The position numbers and the translations under genes are program-made. A DNA stretch of 64,000 nucleotides from Sphingobium sp. (lineage in GTDB: Bacteria > Pseudomonadota > Alphaproteobacteria > Sphingomonadales > Sphingomonadaceae). The notes below the pieces were generated by a model. That model ran no database searches, was not told the origin of the DNA, and saw only the letters and a program-made list of their open reading frames with translations. The stretch spans positions 1,838,769 through 1,902,768 of the forward strand of contig CP136575.1 of NCBI GenBank assembly GCA_035196065.1, read 5' to 3'. The first letter of the stretch is position 1. Every line of letters begins with the position of its first letter. Below are positions 21,196 through 30,388 of this stretch, one piece after another.

Positions 21196-23787
21196 ATGCA
21201 GATTCGTGGTTTTCTGGTCGCCAGCGTTTCGCTCGCTGCGCTTGCTATCCCGGCTTCCGCTTTCGCCCAGTCAACGGGTTCGATCGAAGTCGAAGAAGAA
21301 GAAATTGTCGTAACCGCCGCGCGTTCGACGCAGGGCGTCGATGGCGTTGTCGTTCCTGACGCTACCAAGCCGCGCGCGGTTCTCACTGAAGAGTTCATCG
21401 CGAAGCAGGCTTCGGGCCAGTCGATCCTGAACACCATCAACCAGGTGCCGGGCGTCAACTTCACCAACTCGGACGCTTATGGCTCGTCGGGCGGTAACCT
21501 TCGTATCCGTGGTTTTGACGGCAACCGTATCAGCCTTACCTTTGACGGTTTCCCGCTGAACGACACCGGCAACTATGCGATCTTCTCGAACCAGCAGCTT
21601 GATCCCGAGCTGATCTCGACCGTTAACGTCAACCTCGGCACCACCGACGTTGACTCACCGACTGCTTCGGCCGCTGGTGGTACCGTGAACTATCTGACGC
21701 GTATTCCTTCGAGCGAATTTGGCGGCCTTGGCGTTGTGACGCTGGGCGGTGCAAATTTCTCGCGCATTTTCGCCAAGGTCGAAACGGGTGAATTCACCAG
21801 CTTCGGCACCAAGGCGTTCCTCGCTGCATCGCGCACCCGTTATGACAAGTTCCGCGGTCCGGGCGAAATCTACAAGCGTCAGATCAATGCCGGTATCTAC
21901 CAACCGATCGGTGACAATGGTGACTTCATCTATCTGAAGGGTCACTTCAACAAGAACCGCAACAACTTCTACCGCAACGTTTCGCTGGCCGACCTTCGCT
22001 CGATCACCGGCCGTTCGTTGATGGCAAGCGTCGGCGCCTTCACCAAGGCGCAGGAAGAAACCATCACCAACTTCGAAAACCTCGACGTCTGCACCCGCGC
22101 GCCCGCGGGCGCTGGTACTGCGCAGAATGATGGCGGCACCGTTGCCGGCGCCGGCGCGATCTTCGGATCGACCAACAACAACCCGCTGAACCCGGGATCG
22201 TGCACCAACTTCTATGGCCTGCGCATCAACCCGTCGGATACCGGTAACGTGCGCATCAACTCCAAGTTCACGATCAGCGATGCGCTGACCCTGACGATGG
22301 ACGGTTCGTACCAATATGTCCTCGCCAATGGCGGTGGCACCAGCACGATCGCTGAAAACGCAGCCAGCGTGCGCGGCGCTTCTGGTCTAGCTGGCAAGGA
22401 TCTGAACGGCGACGGCGATATCCTTGATACGCTTCGTTTCTACACGCCGAACACGACCAACACCAACCGCTTCACGCTGATGACCTCGCTGATCTGGCAG
22501 GTTGCCGAAGACCATCGTCTGCGCGTTGCCTACACCTTTGACCGCGGTCGTCACCGCCAGACCGGTGAGTGGGGCTATCTCGACGGTCGTGGTTTCCCCG
22601 AAAACGTTTTCGGTGGCCGCAATGGTCGTCCGGTGCTTTCGGCTGACAATGTTCCGCTGCGTCAGCGCGACCGCCTGTCGATCGCTCTGCTCAACCAGCT
22701 CTCGGCTCAATATGTCGGTAACTTCCTTGACGACGCACTGCGCGTTGAATTGGGCCTTCGTATGCCGTTCTTCCAGCGTGACCTGAACAACTATTGCTAC
22801 ACCCAGACGGGCGGCAGCGGCTTTGCCACCTGCACCTCGCAGGTTGTCGGCAATGTTGCGGTTCCCAATACCAATGGCGCGATCTTCACCGTCGCTCCGA
22901 CCGCCGTTGGACCTTACGCGTCGAATGCTGTTTGGGCACCGTTTGAAGAGACCTATAAATTCTCGCCGGTTCTGCCGAGCGCGGGTTTTGTCTATAAGTT
23001 CAACCCTGATCTCGCGCTGTTCGGCAGCTACGCCAAGGGCTTCTCGGCTCCGCGTACTGACAACCTGTACCGCTCGCCGATCGTGAACGTCGATCCTGAA
23101 ACGACCGACACCTTCGATATCGGTCTGCGTTACACCACCAACCGCGTGCAGGCCCAGGCTACTGTCTGGAACACCAACTTCAAGAACCGCATCGTGACCT
23201 CGTTCGACCAGGCCCAGGGCATTTCGGTTGACCGTAACATCGGTAAGGTTCGTGGCCGCGGTGTTGACGTAGGCGTTGCAGTCCGTCCGCTCGACTTCTT
23301 CACCTTCCAGGGCAATGTGTCGTACAATGACTCGACCCTGCGTGATGATATCGCCGTGTCGAGCACCGTCACGCTGCCGACAAAGGGCAAGCGCATCGTC
23401 GAAACGCCGAAGTGGACCGTGGGCTATCGCGCACAGGTTGAATTCGAGCCCGTTTCGGTTGGTCTGCAGGTTAAATATGTCAGCGATCGTTTCGCGACCG
23501 ACCTGAACGACATCAAGTCGCAGGGTTATACCACGGCTGATCTGGATGCCCGTTTCGACCTTGAGCGTTTCGGCATCGAAAACAGCTGGTTCCAGATCAA
23601 CGTGTCGAACATCTTCGACCGTTTCTACCTTGCCAACATCGGCACCCAGATTGCAGGTACGAACAACAACGGTCTGGTGCTCGTCCCCGGTCTGGCTGCC
23701 AATGCCTCGATCCCGGGTGGTTCGTCGCCGAACTGGAGCATCGGCGCGCCGCGTACCTTCTCAGCAACGCTGCGCTTCGGCTTCTAA
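21196..23787 (+). CDS. TonB-dependent outer-membrane receptor
   Basis: The 863-residue product begins with a signal peptide (MQIRGFLVASVSLAALAIPA, cleaved after FAQ). A TonB-box-like EEIVVTAAR follows near residue 40, then a plug domain (GQSILNTINQVPGV, GGNLRIRGFDGNRISLTFDG) and a 22-strand barrel ending in the C-terminal phenylalanine of SATLRFGF. Such proteins import siderophores, vitamins or carbohydrates; the ligand cannot be told from the sequence and no transport or catabolic genes are adjacent. ATG 21196 has TAGGGG eight bases upstream; ATG 21175 is an alternative. Codon choice is strongly biased (CGT, GGT, AAC), suggesting abundant expression. Confidence 0.93.
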   Translation: MQIRGFLVASVSLAALAIPASAFAQSTGSIEVEEEEIVVTAARSTQGVDGVVVPDATKPRAVLTEEFIAKQASGQSILNTINQVPGVNFTNSDAYGSSGGNLRIRGFDGNRISLTFDGFPLNDTGNYAIFSNQQLDPELISTVNVNLGTTDVDSPTASAAGGTVNYLTRIPSSEFGGLGVVTLGGANFSRIFAKVETGEFTSFGTKAFLAASRTRYDKFRGPGEIYKRQINAGIYQPIGDNGDFIYLKGHFNKNRNNFYRNVSLADLRSITGRSLMASVGAFTKAQEETITNFENLDVCTRAPAGAGTAQNDGGTVAGAGAIFGSTNNNPLNPGSCTNFYGLRINPSDTGNVRINSKFTISDALTLTMDGSYQYVLANGGGTSTIAENAASVRGASGLAGKDLNGDGDILDTLRFYTPNTTNTNRFTLMTSLIWQVAEDHRLRVAYTFDRGRHRQTGEWGYLDGRGFPENVFGGRNGRPVLSADNVPLRQRDRLSIALLNQLSAQYVGNFLDDALRVELGLRMPFFQRDLNNYCYTQTGGSGFATCTSQVVGNVAVPNTNGAIFTVAPTAVGPYASNAVWAPFEETYKFSPVLPSAGFVYKFNPDLALFGSYAKGFSAPRTDNLYRSPIVNVDPETTDTFDIGLRYTTNRVQAQATVWNTNFKNRIVTSFDQAQGISVDRNIGKVRGRGVDVGVAVRPLDFFTFQGNVSYNDSTLRDDIAVSSTVTLPTKGKRIVETPKWTVGYRAQVEFEPVSVGLQVKYVSDRFATDLNDIKSQGYTTADLDARFDLERFGIENSWFQINVSNIFDRFYLANIGTQIAGTNNNGLVLVPGLAANASIPGGSSPNWSIGAPRTFSATLRFGF

Positions 23788-23811
23788 GCCGGACACCGTC
23801 CAAAAAGTTCA

Positions 23812-23845
23812 GGCGCGGGAGGGAAACCTTCCGCGCCTTTTCTTT
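23812..23845 (+). terminator. Rho-independent terminator of the TonB-dependent receptor gene
   Basis: GGCGCGGGAGG, a short GAAA loop and CCTTCCGCGCC form a stem that runs into TTTTCTTTT, 24 bases after the receptor stop. Confidence 0.85.
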
Positions 23846-23863
23846 TGCCCCGATGCCGTGATC

Positions 23864-24565
23864 TTATTTGTAGATGCAGCTGTCTAGGCCGTCGCGCTTT
23901 ACGATATTGATCCGTGCGGCGATCCGGTTGCCATAGCGTTTGGTAAAGCCGCTCGCGCCGTTGACCGCGCGCTTTTTGGGGAGGGGCAGGGCGGCAGCAA
24001 TCCGTGCGGCCTCGATACGGGTAAGGTTCTTGGCGCTTTTGCGGAAATAACGCTGTGCGCCGGATTCTGCGCCATAAGTGCCAATCCCCGTCTCTGCGAC
24101 GTTAAGATAGACTTCCATAATCCGCCGCTTGCCCCAGATGGTTTCGATCAGGAAGGTGAAATAGACTTCCGGAACCTTGCGGACATAGCGGGTCCAGCCG
24201 CTACCCTGCCAAAGGAAAACATTCTTCGCGGTCTGCTGGCTGATCGTTGATCCGCCGCGCAGGCGGCCGCCGCGTTGGTTGCGTTGCAGCGCCTTTTCAA
24301 TCGCTTCGGTATCAAAGCCGCTATGCGTGCAGAATTTCCCGTCTTCGGCCGCGATCACTGCGCGCACCAGATTAGGCGAGATATTGTCGAGCGGTTCCCA
24401 ATCACGCGTTGCGCCCTCGCTGTCGAACAACATCGTCGCTGTCGTCGGCACCGGCACGAAACGGTAGATCAGGACAAGCGCGAAAGTGATCGCGAGATAC
24501 CAGAGCAGGCATCGCCAGATAAAGTGGAAGAAACGGGCGGCGGACGAACGCTGAACTTTGGCCAT
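23864..24565 (-). CDS. mtgA: Monofunctional biosynthetic peptidoglycan transglycosylase
   Basis: MtgA polymerises lipid II into glycan strands at the outer face of the inner membrane. The 233-residue product has one N-terminal membrane segment (LLWYLAITFALVLIYRFV) and a family-51 glycosyltransferase domain. The catalytic glutamate is in IAAEDGKFCTHSGFD (E74), followed by RGGSTISQQTAKNVFLW and the KRRIMEVYLNVAETGIGTYG motif. There is no transpeptidase domain, which distinguishes it from class A penicillin-binding proteins. It lies downstream of rpoH with about 50 bases between. Confidence 0.95.
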   Translation of the reverse strand: MAKVQRSSAARFFHFIWRCLLWYLAITFALVLIYRFVPVPTTATMLFDSEGATRDWEPLDNISPNLVRAVIAAEDGKFCTHSGFDTEAIEKALQRNQRGGRLRGGSTISQQTAKNVFLWQGSGWTRYVRKVPEVYFTFLIETIWGKRRIMEVYLNVAETGIGTYGAESGAQRYFRKSAKNLTRIEAARIAAALPLPKKRAVNGASGFTKRYGNRIAARINIVKRDGLDSCIYK

Positions 24566-24618
24566 GCGCCGGAAGCTAGCGTGCGCTTAGCCGCCCGTCA
24601 TCAATTTTTACAATCACT

Positions 24619-25524
24619 TCAGGCGGTAGCGAGCAAGCGCTTTTCGCCGGCAATGCGCAGCATTGCCTTTTGCAGCTTTTCAAAGGCGCGCACCTCGATC
24701 TGGCGCACACGTTCGCGGCTGACATTATATTCCTGGCTCAATTCCTCAAGCGTTCGCGGTTCGTCGATCAAACGGCGTTCGGTCAGGATATGGCGCTCAC
24801 GCTCATTCAGGCTACCCATGGCTTCCATCAGCAGGCGGTGGCGAACATCGCTTTCCTGCGCGTCAGCAACCCGTTCATCCTGCAACGGTTCATGATCGAC
24901 CAGCCAATCCTGCCATTGGCCATCACCATCTTCGCGCATCGAAACATTGAGCGAGGTGTCCCCGCCCATCGCCATGCGGCGGTTCATTTCGATCACTTCG
25001 GTTTCAGACACGCCAAGGTCGGTCGAAATCTTCGCGACATCTTCGGGCTTCAGATCGCCATCCTCAAACGCCTGCATGTTGTTTTTCATACGGCGGAGGT
25101 TGAAGAACAGTTTCTTCTGGGCGGCGGTGGTGCCGATCTTGACCAAGCTCCAGCTGCGCAGGATGAATTCCTGCATCGACGCCTTGATCCACCACATGGC
25201 GTAGGTAGCGAGGCGGAAGCCGCGATCGGGATCGAATTTCTTGACACCCTGCATCAGGCCGACATTGCCTTCGGAAATCAGTTCCGAAACCGGCAGGCCA
25301 TAGCCGCGATAACCCATCGCAATCTTCGCCACGAGGCGCAGGTGCGATGATACCAGCTGCGCTGCAGCGGCAGGGTCTTCATGCTGTTGGTAGCGCTTGG
25401 CGAGCATATATTCCTGCTCGGGGCTAAGCACCGGATATTTCTTTATTTCCGCCAAATAGCGATTGAGGCTGACGTCTCCCCCCAAGGCAGGGATTGTTGC
25501 CGGAACATTTTTTGTCTCTGACAT
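24619..25524 (-). CDS. rpoH: RNA polymerase sigma factor RpoH (sigma-32)
   Basis: RpoH directs transcription of heat-shock genes. The 301-residue product contains region 1.2/2 (LAEIKKYPVLSPEQEYMLA, LISEGNVGLMQGVKKFDPD, RGFRLATYAMWWIKASMQEF), the RpoH box QKKLFFNLRRMK that distinguishes it from other group 1-3 sigma factors, and the region 4 helix-turn-helix NVSRERVRQIEVRAFEKL. ATG 25524 (MSETKNVPA) follows AGAGGA by five bases and is preferred over an upstream ATG. The 64-base leader between rluD and rpoH can form a CCGGG/CCCGG hairpin, which might affect translation, but this is weak. Many alphaproteobacteria have a second rpoH. Confidence 0.95.
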   Translation of the reverse strand: MSETKNVPATIPALGGDVSLNRYLAEIKKYPVLSPEQEYMLAKRYQQHEDPAAAAQLVSSHLRLVAKIAMGYRGYGLPVSELISEGNVGLMQGVKKFDPDRGFRLATYAMWWIKASMQEFILRSWSLVKIGTTAAQKKLFFNLRRMKNNMQAFEDGDLKPEDVAKISTDLGVSETEVIEMNRRMAMGGDTSLNVSMREDGDGQWQDWLVDHEPLQDERVADAQESDVRHRLLMEAMGSLNERERHILTERRLIDEPRTLEELSQEYNVSRERVRQIEVRAFEKLQKAMLRIAGEKRLLATA

Positions 25525-25588
25525 TTTTTCCTCTTTTCTGTCCGACCCGGGCCTCATCAAGCACCCGGATCCAAACTCTACGGTGAAT

Positions 25589-26530
25589 TCATAGACTCAA
25601 TGACATTAGCAGTTCCTGAATATCGCCAGGCAAACTGCTTTCGAAATCCAGCTTTTCACCGGTAATGGGATGAATAAAGCCCAAGGATACCGCGTGCAAG
25701 GCCTGTCTGACGAAATAAGACTGATTTGGTCCGAATTTAAAGGCTTTTTGTCGATTGTTATAAGTGGCGTCGCCGATCAGCGGATGGCCGATATGCGCCA
25801 TATGGACGCGGACCTGGTGGGTGCGCCCGGTTTCAAGGCGGCATTCCACCAATGCGCAATTTTTGAATTGCTCCAATGTCCTGAAATGGGTGACGGCATG
25901 CTTTCCACGTCCATCGGGGAGCACTGCCATTTTCTTACGATCATGCTGGGATCGCCCGATCTGTGTCGCAATCTTGCCGGCGGGCGGCGCGGGCTTTCCC
26001 TGTACAACCGCGAGGTAGCGCCTTTCGATATCATGCGCGGCAAACAGCTTGGCGAGGCCTTCATGCGCCTTGTCGGTTTTGGCAACCACCAACAGCCCCG
26101 ATGTATCACGATCGATCCGGTGGACAATCCCGGGGCGTTCGACGCCGCCAATGCCCGATAGCCGGCCCTTGCAATGATGCAGCAGCGCGTTGACCAATGT
26201 GCCGTCGGCATGGCCAGCAGCGGGGTGGACGACCAAGCCTGCGGGTTTGTTGACGATGATCAGATGCGCGTCTTCAAAGACGATATCCAGTGCAATATCT
26301 TGCGCCTGCGCCTTGTCAGGCCGCGGCGCGGGAACATTGAGGCGAAAGGCGCGCCCTTCGAATTTTTTGCTGGCGGCATCATGCACCGGCTGTCCGTCGA
26401 TCAACAGGGCGTTGTCGACAAGCAGTGCCTGAATGCGGGCGCGCGACAGATCGGGCAGGGCTTCTGACAGGGCGCGATCAAGTCTGCCCGGCCCCAAAAT
26501 GCCTTCATGCACGATTGTCTGCCCCTCCAT
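25589..26530 (-). CDS. rluD: Ribosomal large-subunit pseudouridine synthase, RluD type
   Basis: The enzyme converts uridines of 23S rRNA helix 69 to pseudouridine. The 313-residue product has an N-terminal S4 RNA-binding domain (RLDRALSEALPDLSRARIQA) and the RluA-family catalytic domain with the active aspartate in HRIDRDTSGLLVVAKT, after DAHLIIVNKPAGLVVHP. The GRTHQVRVHMAHIGHPLIGD motif is near the C-terminus. The start is ATG 26530 (MEGQTIVHE); a TTG nine bases further out is possible. RluD, RluC and RluA are hard to separate by eye, but the S4 domain excludes RluA. It runs towards rpoH and is divergent from chpT. Confidence 0.9.
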   Translation of the reverse strand: MEGQTIVHEGILGPGRLDRALSEALPDLSRARIQALLVDNALLIDGQPVHDAASKKFEGRAFRLNVPAPRPDKAQAQDIALDIVFEDAHLIIVNKPAGLVVHPAAGHADGTLVNALLHHCKGRLSGIGGVERPGIVHRIDRDTSGLLVVAKTDKAHEGLAKLFAAHDIERRYLAVVQGKPAPPAGKIATQIGRSQHDRKKMAVLPDGRGKHAVTHFRTLEQFKNCALVECRLETGRTHQVRVHMAHIGHPLIGDATYNNRQKAFKFGPNQSYFVRQALHAVSLGFIHPITGEKLDFESSLPGDIQELLMSLSL

Positions 26531-26682
26531 ATCCGGCAAATGGGGCGTAGAACCCCGCTTATCAAGGCAGACTTTATGTTCGGATGACCCATTTCGGCGA
26601 AAAGGATCGTAACGAGGGTTGAACAGCCGCTTTTCTCAGTCCATTGCGGCGATCGTTGATAGCGAAAGGGAATTGGGCTTAC

Positions 26683-27321
26683 ATGTCCGACAATGATATC
26701 GATTTGGCCGCGTTGCTTTGCTCCAGGCTGTGCCATGATCTGTTGAGCCCGGTCGGCGCAATGAATAACGGGCTGGAACTGCTCGCCGACGAACATGATC
26801 CCCAGATGCGCCAGCGCTGCATGGATCTGCTCGCCGAAAGCGCGAAGTCGGCTGCCGACAAGCTGAAATTCTTCCGGCTGGCCTTTGGCGCTGCGGGTGG
26901 CTTTGGCAGCGAAGTTGACCCGGCAGAGGCGCTTGCAGTCATTGAGCCGCTGGTGACCAGCGATGGCCGTACCCGGCTGGAATGGTCGGTTCCGTCGGCG
27001 ATGATGCCGAAACGCGCGGTCAAGATTTTGCTCAACCTGGTGCTGATCGCAAAGGACGCACTGGTACGTGGCGGGGTTCTGCATGTTGGCGCCGAAGGCA
27101 ATGGCGGCCAGCATGAAATCGTTATCCGCGCCGAAGGCCCCAAGATCATCATGGACGAATCGGTGCGCGATGCACTGACGGGCAAACTTGTCGCCAGCCA
27201 GATTGATTCGCGCACCGCTGCGGCATGGATGGTCTATGGCCTGTGCAGCCCCAATGGCGGTCTGGTGCAAATAGCCGGCCCTGAAGCCGAACAGATGATT
27301 GTTGGTGCATTGGTGCGTTGA
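26683..27321 (+). CDS. chpT: ChpT-like histidine phosphotransferase of the CtrA phosphorelay
   Basis: ChpT carries phosphate from the hybrid kinase CckA to CtrA and CpdR, which control the alphaproteobacterial cell cycle, motility and gene transfer. The 212-residue product begins with the dimerisation helix LAALLCSRLCHDLLSPVGAM, in which His18 is the predicted phosphoacceptor. A second helix ends in AADKLKFFRLAFGAAG, and a degenerate ATPase-like domain follows (KRAVKILLNLVLIAKDALVRGG) lacking the nucleotide-binding G boxes of true kinases. ATG 26683 is chosen from the family's compact N-terminus. Neither cckA nor ctrA is in the window. It diverges from rluD. Confidence 0.9.
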   Translation: MSDNDIDLAALLCSRLCHDLLSPVGAMNNGLELLADEHDPQMRQRCMDLLAESAKSAADKLKFFRLAFGAAGGFGSEVDPAEALAVIEPLVTSDGRTRLEWSVPSAMMPKRAVKILLNLVLIAKDALVRGGVLHVGAEGNGGQHEIVIRAEGPKIIMDESVRDALTGKLVASQIDSRTAAAWMVYGLCSPNGGLVQIAGPEAEQMIVGALVR

Positions 27322-27470
27322 CGCCGCGCACTGGTTGCGCTGCTGCCTTTGTCCCGGATCATCGCCGACAGGCAATCTGTCGATTTAAGGTGGGCAACAT
27401 CTTCACTTACCCCCAGAATTTCACCTGCAATCGGGAAATTTTGTTGCGCAGCACGGATTAGCGTCTAGTT

Positions 27471-27496
27471 TCTCCCCAGCCATAAATATGGGGAGA
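27471..27496 (+). promoter_or_regulatory. Hairpin covering the ribosome binding site of the permease gene
   Basis: TCTCCCCA at 27471-27478 and TGGGGAGA at 27489-27496 are perfect complementary arms with a ten-base AT-rich loop. The right arm contains the ribosome binding site GGGGAGA, five bases before the ATG at 27502, so folding of the mRNA would hide it. Confidence 0.6.
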
Positions 27497-27501
27497 ATCT
27501 T

Positions 27502-29004
27502 ATGATATTCGGGCGCGTAAAGCCGCTTGACGCGATTTTGGCGACAGCCGAGAAGAAATCGCTCACGCGCACGCTCGGGGCGTTGCAGCTTACGATGCTG
27601 GGCATCGGGGCGATCATCGGCACCGGCATTTTCGTTTTGACTGCAGAGGCTGCCAACAAGGCCGGCCCTGCGATGATGATCAGCTTTGTGATTGCAGCAG
27701 TTGTCTGTGCGCTTGCTGCCCTCTGCTATTCTGAACTGGCGTCGATGGTGCCGGTTTCGGGATCTGCCTACACCTACAGCTATGCGACATTCGGGGAGAT
27801 TATCGCCTGGATTGTCGGCTGGGCGCTTGTGCTGGAATATGCCATCGCCGCAGCGGCAGTGTCTGTCGGCTGGTCTGGCTATATGGTCGGGCTGGGGAAG
27901 GAATTGTTCGGGATAGCGGTTCCCAACGCGCTCGTCGCCGGGCCTTTTGATCCCAACCCCGGCATTATCAACGTCCCGGCGTTGCTGATTGCGCTGGTGT
28001 GTATGGCGCTTTTGATCATCGGAACCAAGGAAAGCGCACGGTTTAATGCGGTGCTTGTTGCGATTAAGGTGTCGGCGCTTCTGCTTTTCATCGCGCTCGC
28101 TATCCCGGCAATCAATTCTGCCAATTTCGAGCCCTTTAGTCCCAACGGCTTTTTTGCACGGGAAATCGTGAATCCGATGTCCAATGAGATGATGACCGTC
28201 GGCGTTTCGGCGGCAGCGGCCTCGATTTTCTTTGCCTATGTCGGCTTTGATGCTGTCTCGACAGCTGCTGAGGAAACGATCAACCCGCAACGCAACATCC
28301 CGATCGGCCTTATTGGTTCGCTCGCGGTTTGCACGATTATCTATCTGTTGGTTGCAGCAGGGGCGATCGGCGCTGTTGGCGCCCAGCCTTTTGGCGAATT
28401 GTCGCAATCGAAAGAGGCTCTGGCCTTTGTTCTGCGTGAAATTGGCCATGGTTGGGCCGGTGATCTGGTGGCGGTTGCTGCTGCGGTTGCACTGCCGTCG
28501 GTTATCCTGATGATGATGTTCGGTCAGACCCGCATCTTCTTCGTGATGGCCCGCGACGGTCTGCTGCCGGAAGTGTTCTCGAAGCTGCACCCGAAATATG
28601 GCACGCCGCATGTCGTGACAATGTGCACGGGTGTGTTCGTGGCTCTGTTCGCTGCACTGTTCCCAGTGGGCAAGCTGGCCGACATCTCTAATTCGGGTAC
28701 GCTGTTCGCCTTCTTTACCGTTGCGGTTGGCGTGATGATCCTCCGTCGTACCGATCCTGACCGCCATCGTCCGTTCCGCACGCCGCTTTTCTGGCTGGTA
28801 TGCCCTCTGGCGGCAGCAGGGTGTGTCTTCCTGTTCTTCCAGCTCTCCGGCTATACCGAACTGATGTTCCTTGGTTGGACGTTGATCGGGTTGGTGGTGT
28901 ACTTCCTCTACAGCCGTTCGCGCAGCCATCTTGGCCGTGGCAGCGTCGAGGTGCATGAACTGGACAGCGATGTCCCGCCGACCTCGGTGCCGCCGATCAA
29001 CTGA
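27502..29004 (+). CDS. APC-superfamily amino-acid permease, cationic transporter-like
   Basis: A 500-residue inner-membrane protein with about 12 hydrophobic segments. It begins TLGALQLTMLGIGAIIGTGI, the TM1 signature of amino-acid/polyamine/organocation transporters with the GIGAIIGTGIF unwound helix that binds the substrate backbone. Further support is SGSAYTYSYATFGEI (TM3) and FFAYVGFDAVSTAAEE (TM6). The layout is closest to bacterial CAT/YfnA-type permeases that take up neutral or cationic amino acids by proton symport; the exact substrate is unknown. The start is fixed by GGGGAGA, which lies within a hairpin. A strong terminator follows. Confidence 0.9.
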   Translation: MIFGRVKPLDAILATAEKKSLTRTLGALQLTMLGIGAIIGTGIFVLTAEAANKAGPAMMISFVIAAVVCALAALCYSELASMVPVSGSAYTYSYATFGEIIAWIVGWALVLEYAIAAAAVSVGWSGYMVGLGKELFGIAVPNALVAGPFDPNPGIINVPALLIALVCMALLIIGTKESARFNAVLVAIKVSALLLFIALAIPAINSANFEPFSPNGFFAREIVNPMSNEMMTVGVSAAAASIFFAYVGFDAVSTAAEETINPQRNIPIGLIGSLAVCTIIYLLVAAGAIGAVGAQPFGELSQSKEALAFVLREIGHGWAGDLVAVAAAVALPSVILMMMFGQTRIFFVMARDGLLPEVFSKLHPKYGTPHVVTMCTGVFVALFAALFPVGKLADISNSGTLFAFFTVAVGVMILRRTDPDRHRPFRTPLFWLVCPLAAAGCVFLFFQLSGYTELMFLGWTLIGLVVYFLYSRSRSHLGRGSVEVHELDSDVPPTSVPPIN

Positions 29005-29026
29005 TCGGACGGATAGAGTTAAAGGG

Positions 29027-29057
29027 AAGGGGGGCTTTGGCCCCCCTTTTTGTTTTT
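29027..29057. terminator. Terminator between permease and MFS genes
   Basis: AAGGGGGGC (29027-29035), a TTTG loop and GCCCCCCTT (29040-29048) are followed by TTTGTTTTT. It ends the permease transcript and overlaps the stop of the converging MFS gene, so it may act in both directions. Confidence 0.85.
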
Positions 29058-30297
29058 AAGGCAGCGGCAGATGTTTCGTCGTACCCGGGCGGGTGAATAA
29101 TTGTCCGCGTTCCCCAAAGGCGACCAGTGCCAGCGCGGCCAAGCCGCAAAGCAGAAAGCCTGACGCCATCGGTACGACGCTTCCGGTGAATTGCTGACCG
29201 ATCCATGCGCCGATCAACGCTGACATTATCGTGCGCACAAAGCTTTGAAACGAGGATGCAGAGCCCGCCACCGCGCCAAAGGGCTGCATTGCGATCGACG
29301 AGAAATTCGATCCGACAAATCCGATCATCGCCATGTTCAGCGTGATCAGGATGAGGAAGAGTGGCAGTGACTGCGGGGCAAGCCAAGCGGCGAGCAGTTG
29401 CAGCAGGCCGAGCAGAATGAAGCCCACCAGTGCGCTTTGCGATAGGCGGCGTGCGCCAAAACGTTCGACAATGCGGGCATTGGTGAAATTGGCGCAAGCA
29501 ATGCCGATGGCGACAATGGCAAAGCCGAAGGGGAAGAATTCGGGAACGCCAAAGCCTTTGTCGAAAATCTGTTGTGAACTATTGAGATAGCCGAACAGCG
29601 CGCCATGCGCGATGCCGCCGGCGATCAGATAGCTGTTGGCAGTGCGGTGGGTGACGACCATGCGCCAGGCACGGGTCAGCGCGCCGAACTGAATGGGCGT
29701 CGCCGCGTCAGGGTGCAGCGTTTCGGGCAGGCGCAGTCCGACCCAGATGAGCATCGCGATTGCAAGGAAGGCCATCATGTCGAAAATCGAACGCCAGCCT
29801 GCAAAAACCAATATGGCAGAGCCGACCAGCGGTGCGATGATCGGTACCGCCATGAAGATAAGGAAGATTGTCGACATCCGCTTGGCCATCGCATCACCTT
29901 CAAACTGGTCGCGGATGATCGATGTGACAAGGACACTAAGCGCAGCACCGCAAAGCCCTTGCGCAATTCGGGTAGCCATTAGCATGTCGAAACTGGTCGC
30001 AAATCTGCACGCAAAGGCGGAGAGGATATAGCCGACAATCGCCCCGATCAGGATTGGTCGTCGTCCGAAACGGTCAGAAAGAGGGCCATGAAACAACGAG
30101 CCGATGCCATTGGCCAGTAGATAGATGCCGATGACATATTGCACGTCATTGGGGTCTGAAAGGCCAAGGCCGTTCACCATGCGCGGAAATGCAGGGAGCA
30201 TGGCGTCGATGGCGAGCGCGTTGAGCGCAATGATTGCCGCCATCATGACGGTAAGCTCGCTATTTCCGATTTTGGGTTTTTGCTTGGGAGAGTGCAT
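29056..30297 (-). CDS. Bcr/CflA-type multidrug efflux MFS transporter
   Basis: A 413-residue major-facilitator protein with 12 predicted membrane helices. The first is AAIIALNALAIDAMLPAFP, matching the D-M-Y-L-P-like segment of Bcr/CflA drug/H+ antiporters. The MFS loop motif is GPLSDRFGRRPILIGAIVG and the helix-5 region is GWRSIFDMMAFLAIAML. It probably exports drugs or metabolites such as sulfonamides or bicyclomycin-like compounds, but substrate is inference. It diverges from dinB, and a 14-base direct repeat lies immediately upstream of its ATG. Confidence 0.85.
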   Translation of the reverse strand: MHSPKQKPKIGNSELTVMMAAIIALNALAIDAMLPAFPRMVNGLGLSDPNDVQYVIGIYLLANGIGSLFHGPLSDRFGRRPILIGAIVGYILSAFACRFATSFDMLMATRIAQGLCGAALSVLVTSIIRDQFEGDAMAKRMSTIFLIFMAVPIIAPLVGSAILVFAGWRSIFDMMAFLAIAMLIWVGLRLPETLHPDAATPIQFGALTRAWRMVVTHRTANSYLIAGGIAHGALFGYLNSSQQIFDKGFGVPEFFPFGFAIVAIGIACANFTNARIVERFGARRLSQSALVGFILLGLLQLLAAWLAPQSLPLFLILITLNMAMIGFVGSNFSSIAMQPFGAVAGSASSFQSFVRTIMSALIGAWIGQQFTGSVVPMASGFLLCGLAALALVAFGERGQLFTRPGTTKHLPLP

Positions 30298-30331
30298 GGT
30301 CCGCCTTATGCGGCGCAGGTCCGCCTTATGC
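30298..30331. repeat. Direct repeat in the MFS/dinB divergent region
   Basis: GGTCCGCCTTATGC occurs at 30298-30311 and again at 30318-30331, a centre-to-centre spacing of 20 bases (about two helical turns). It begins directly after the MFS start codon on the opposite strand and lies about 60-90 bases before dinB. It may be a two-site operator or a small duplication. Confidence 0.6.
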
Positions 30332-30388
30332 CAGCGCGAAATCCCTTATCGACCGGCCTCGGCAATGTTAGGGCGGGTGCCAAGGCCC

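Noticed and set aside
27421-28956. Minus-strand open frame of 511 codons over the permease gene
   Set aside because: Antisense to a clear 12-helix permease; the product is rich in His, Arg and Cys with no domain.
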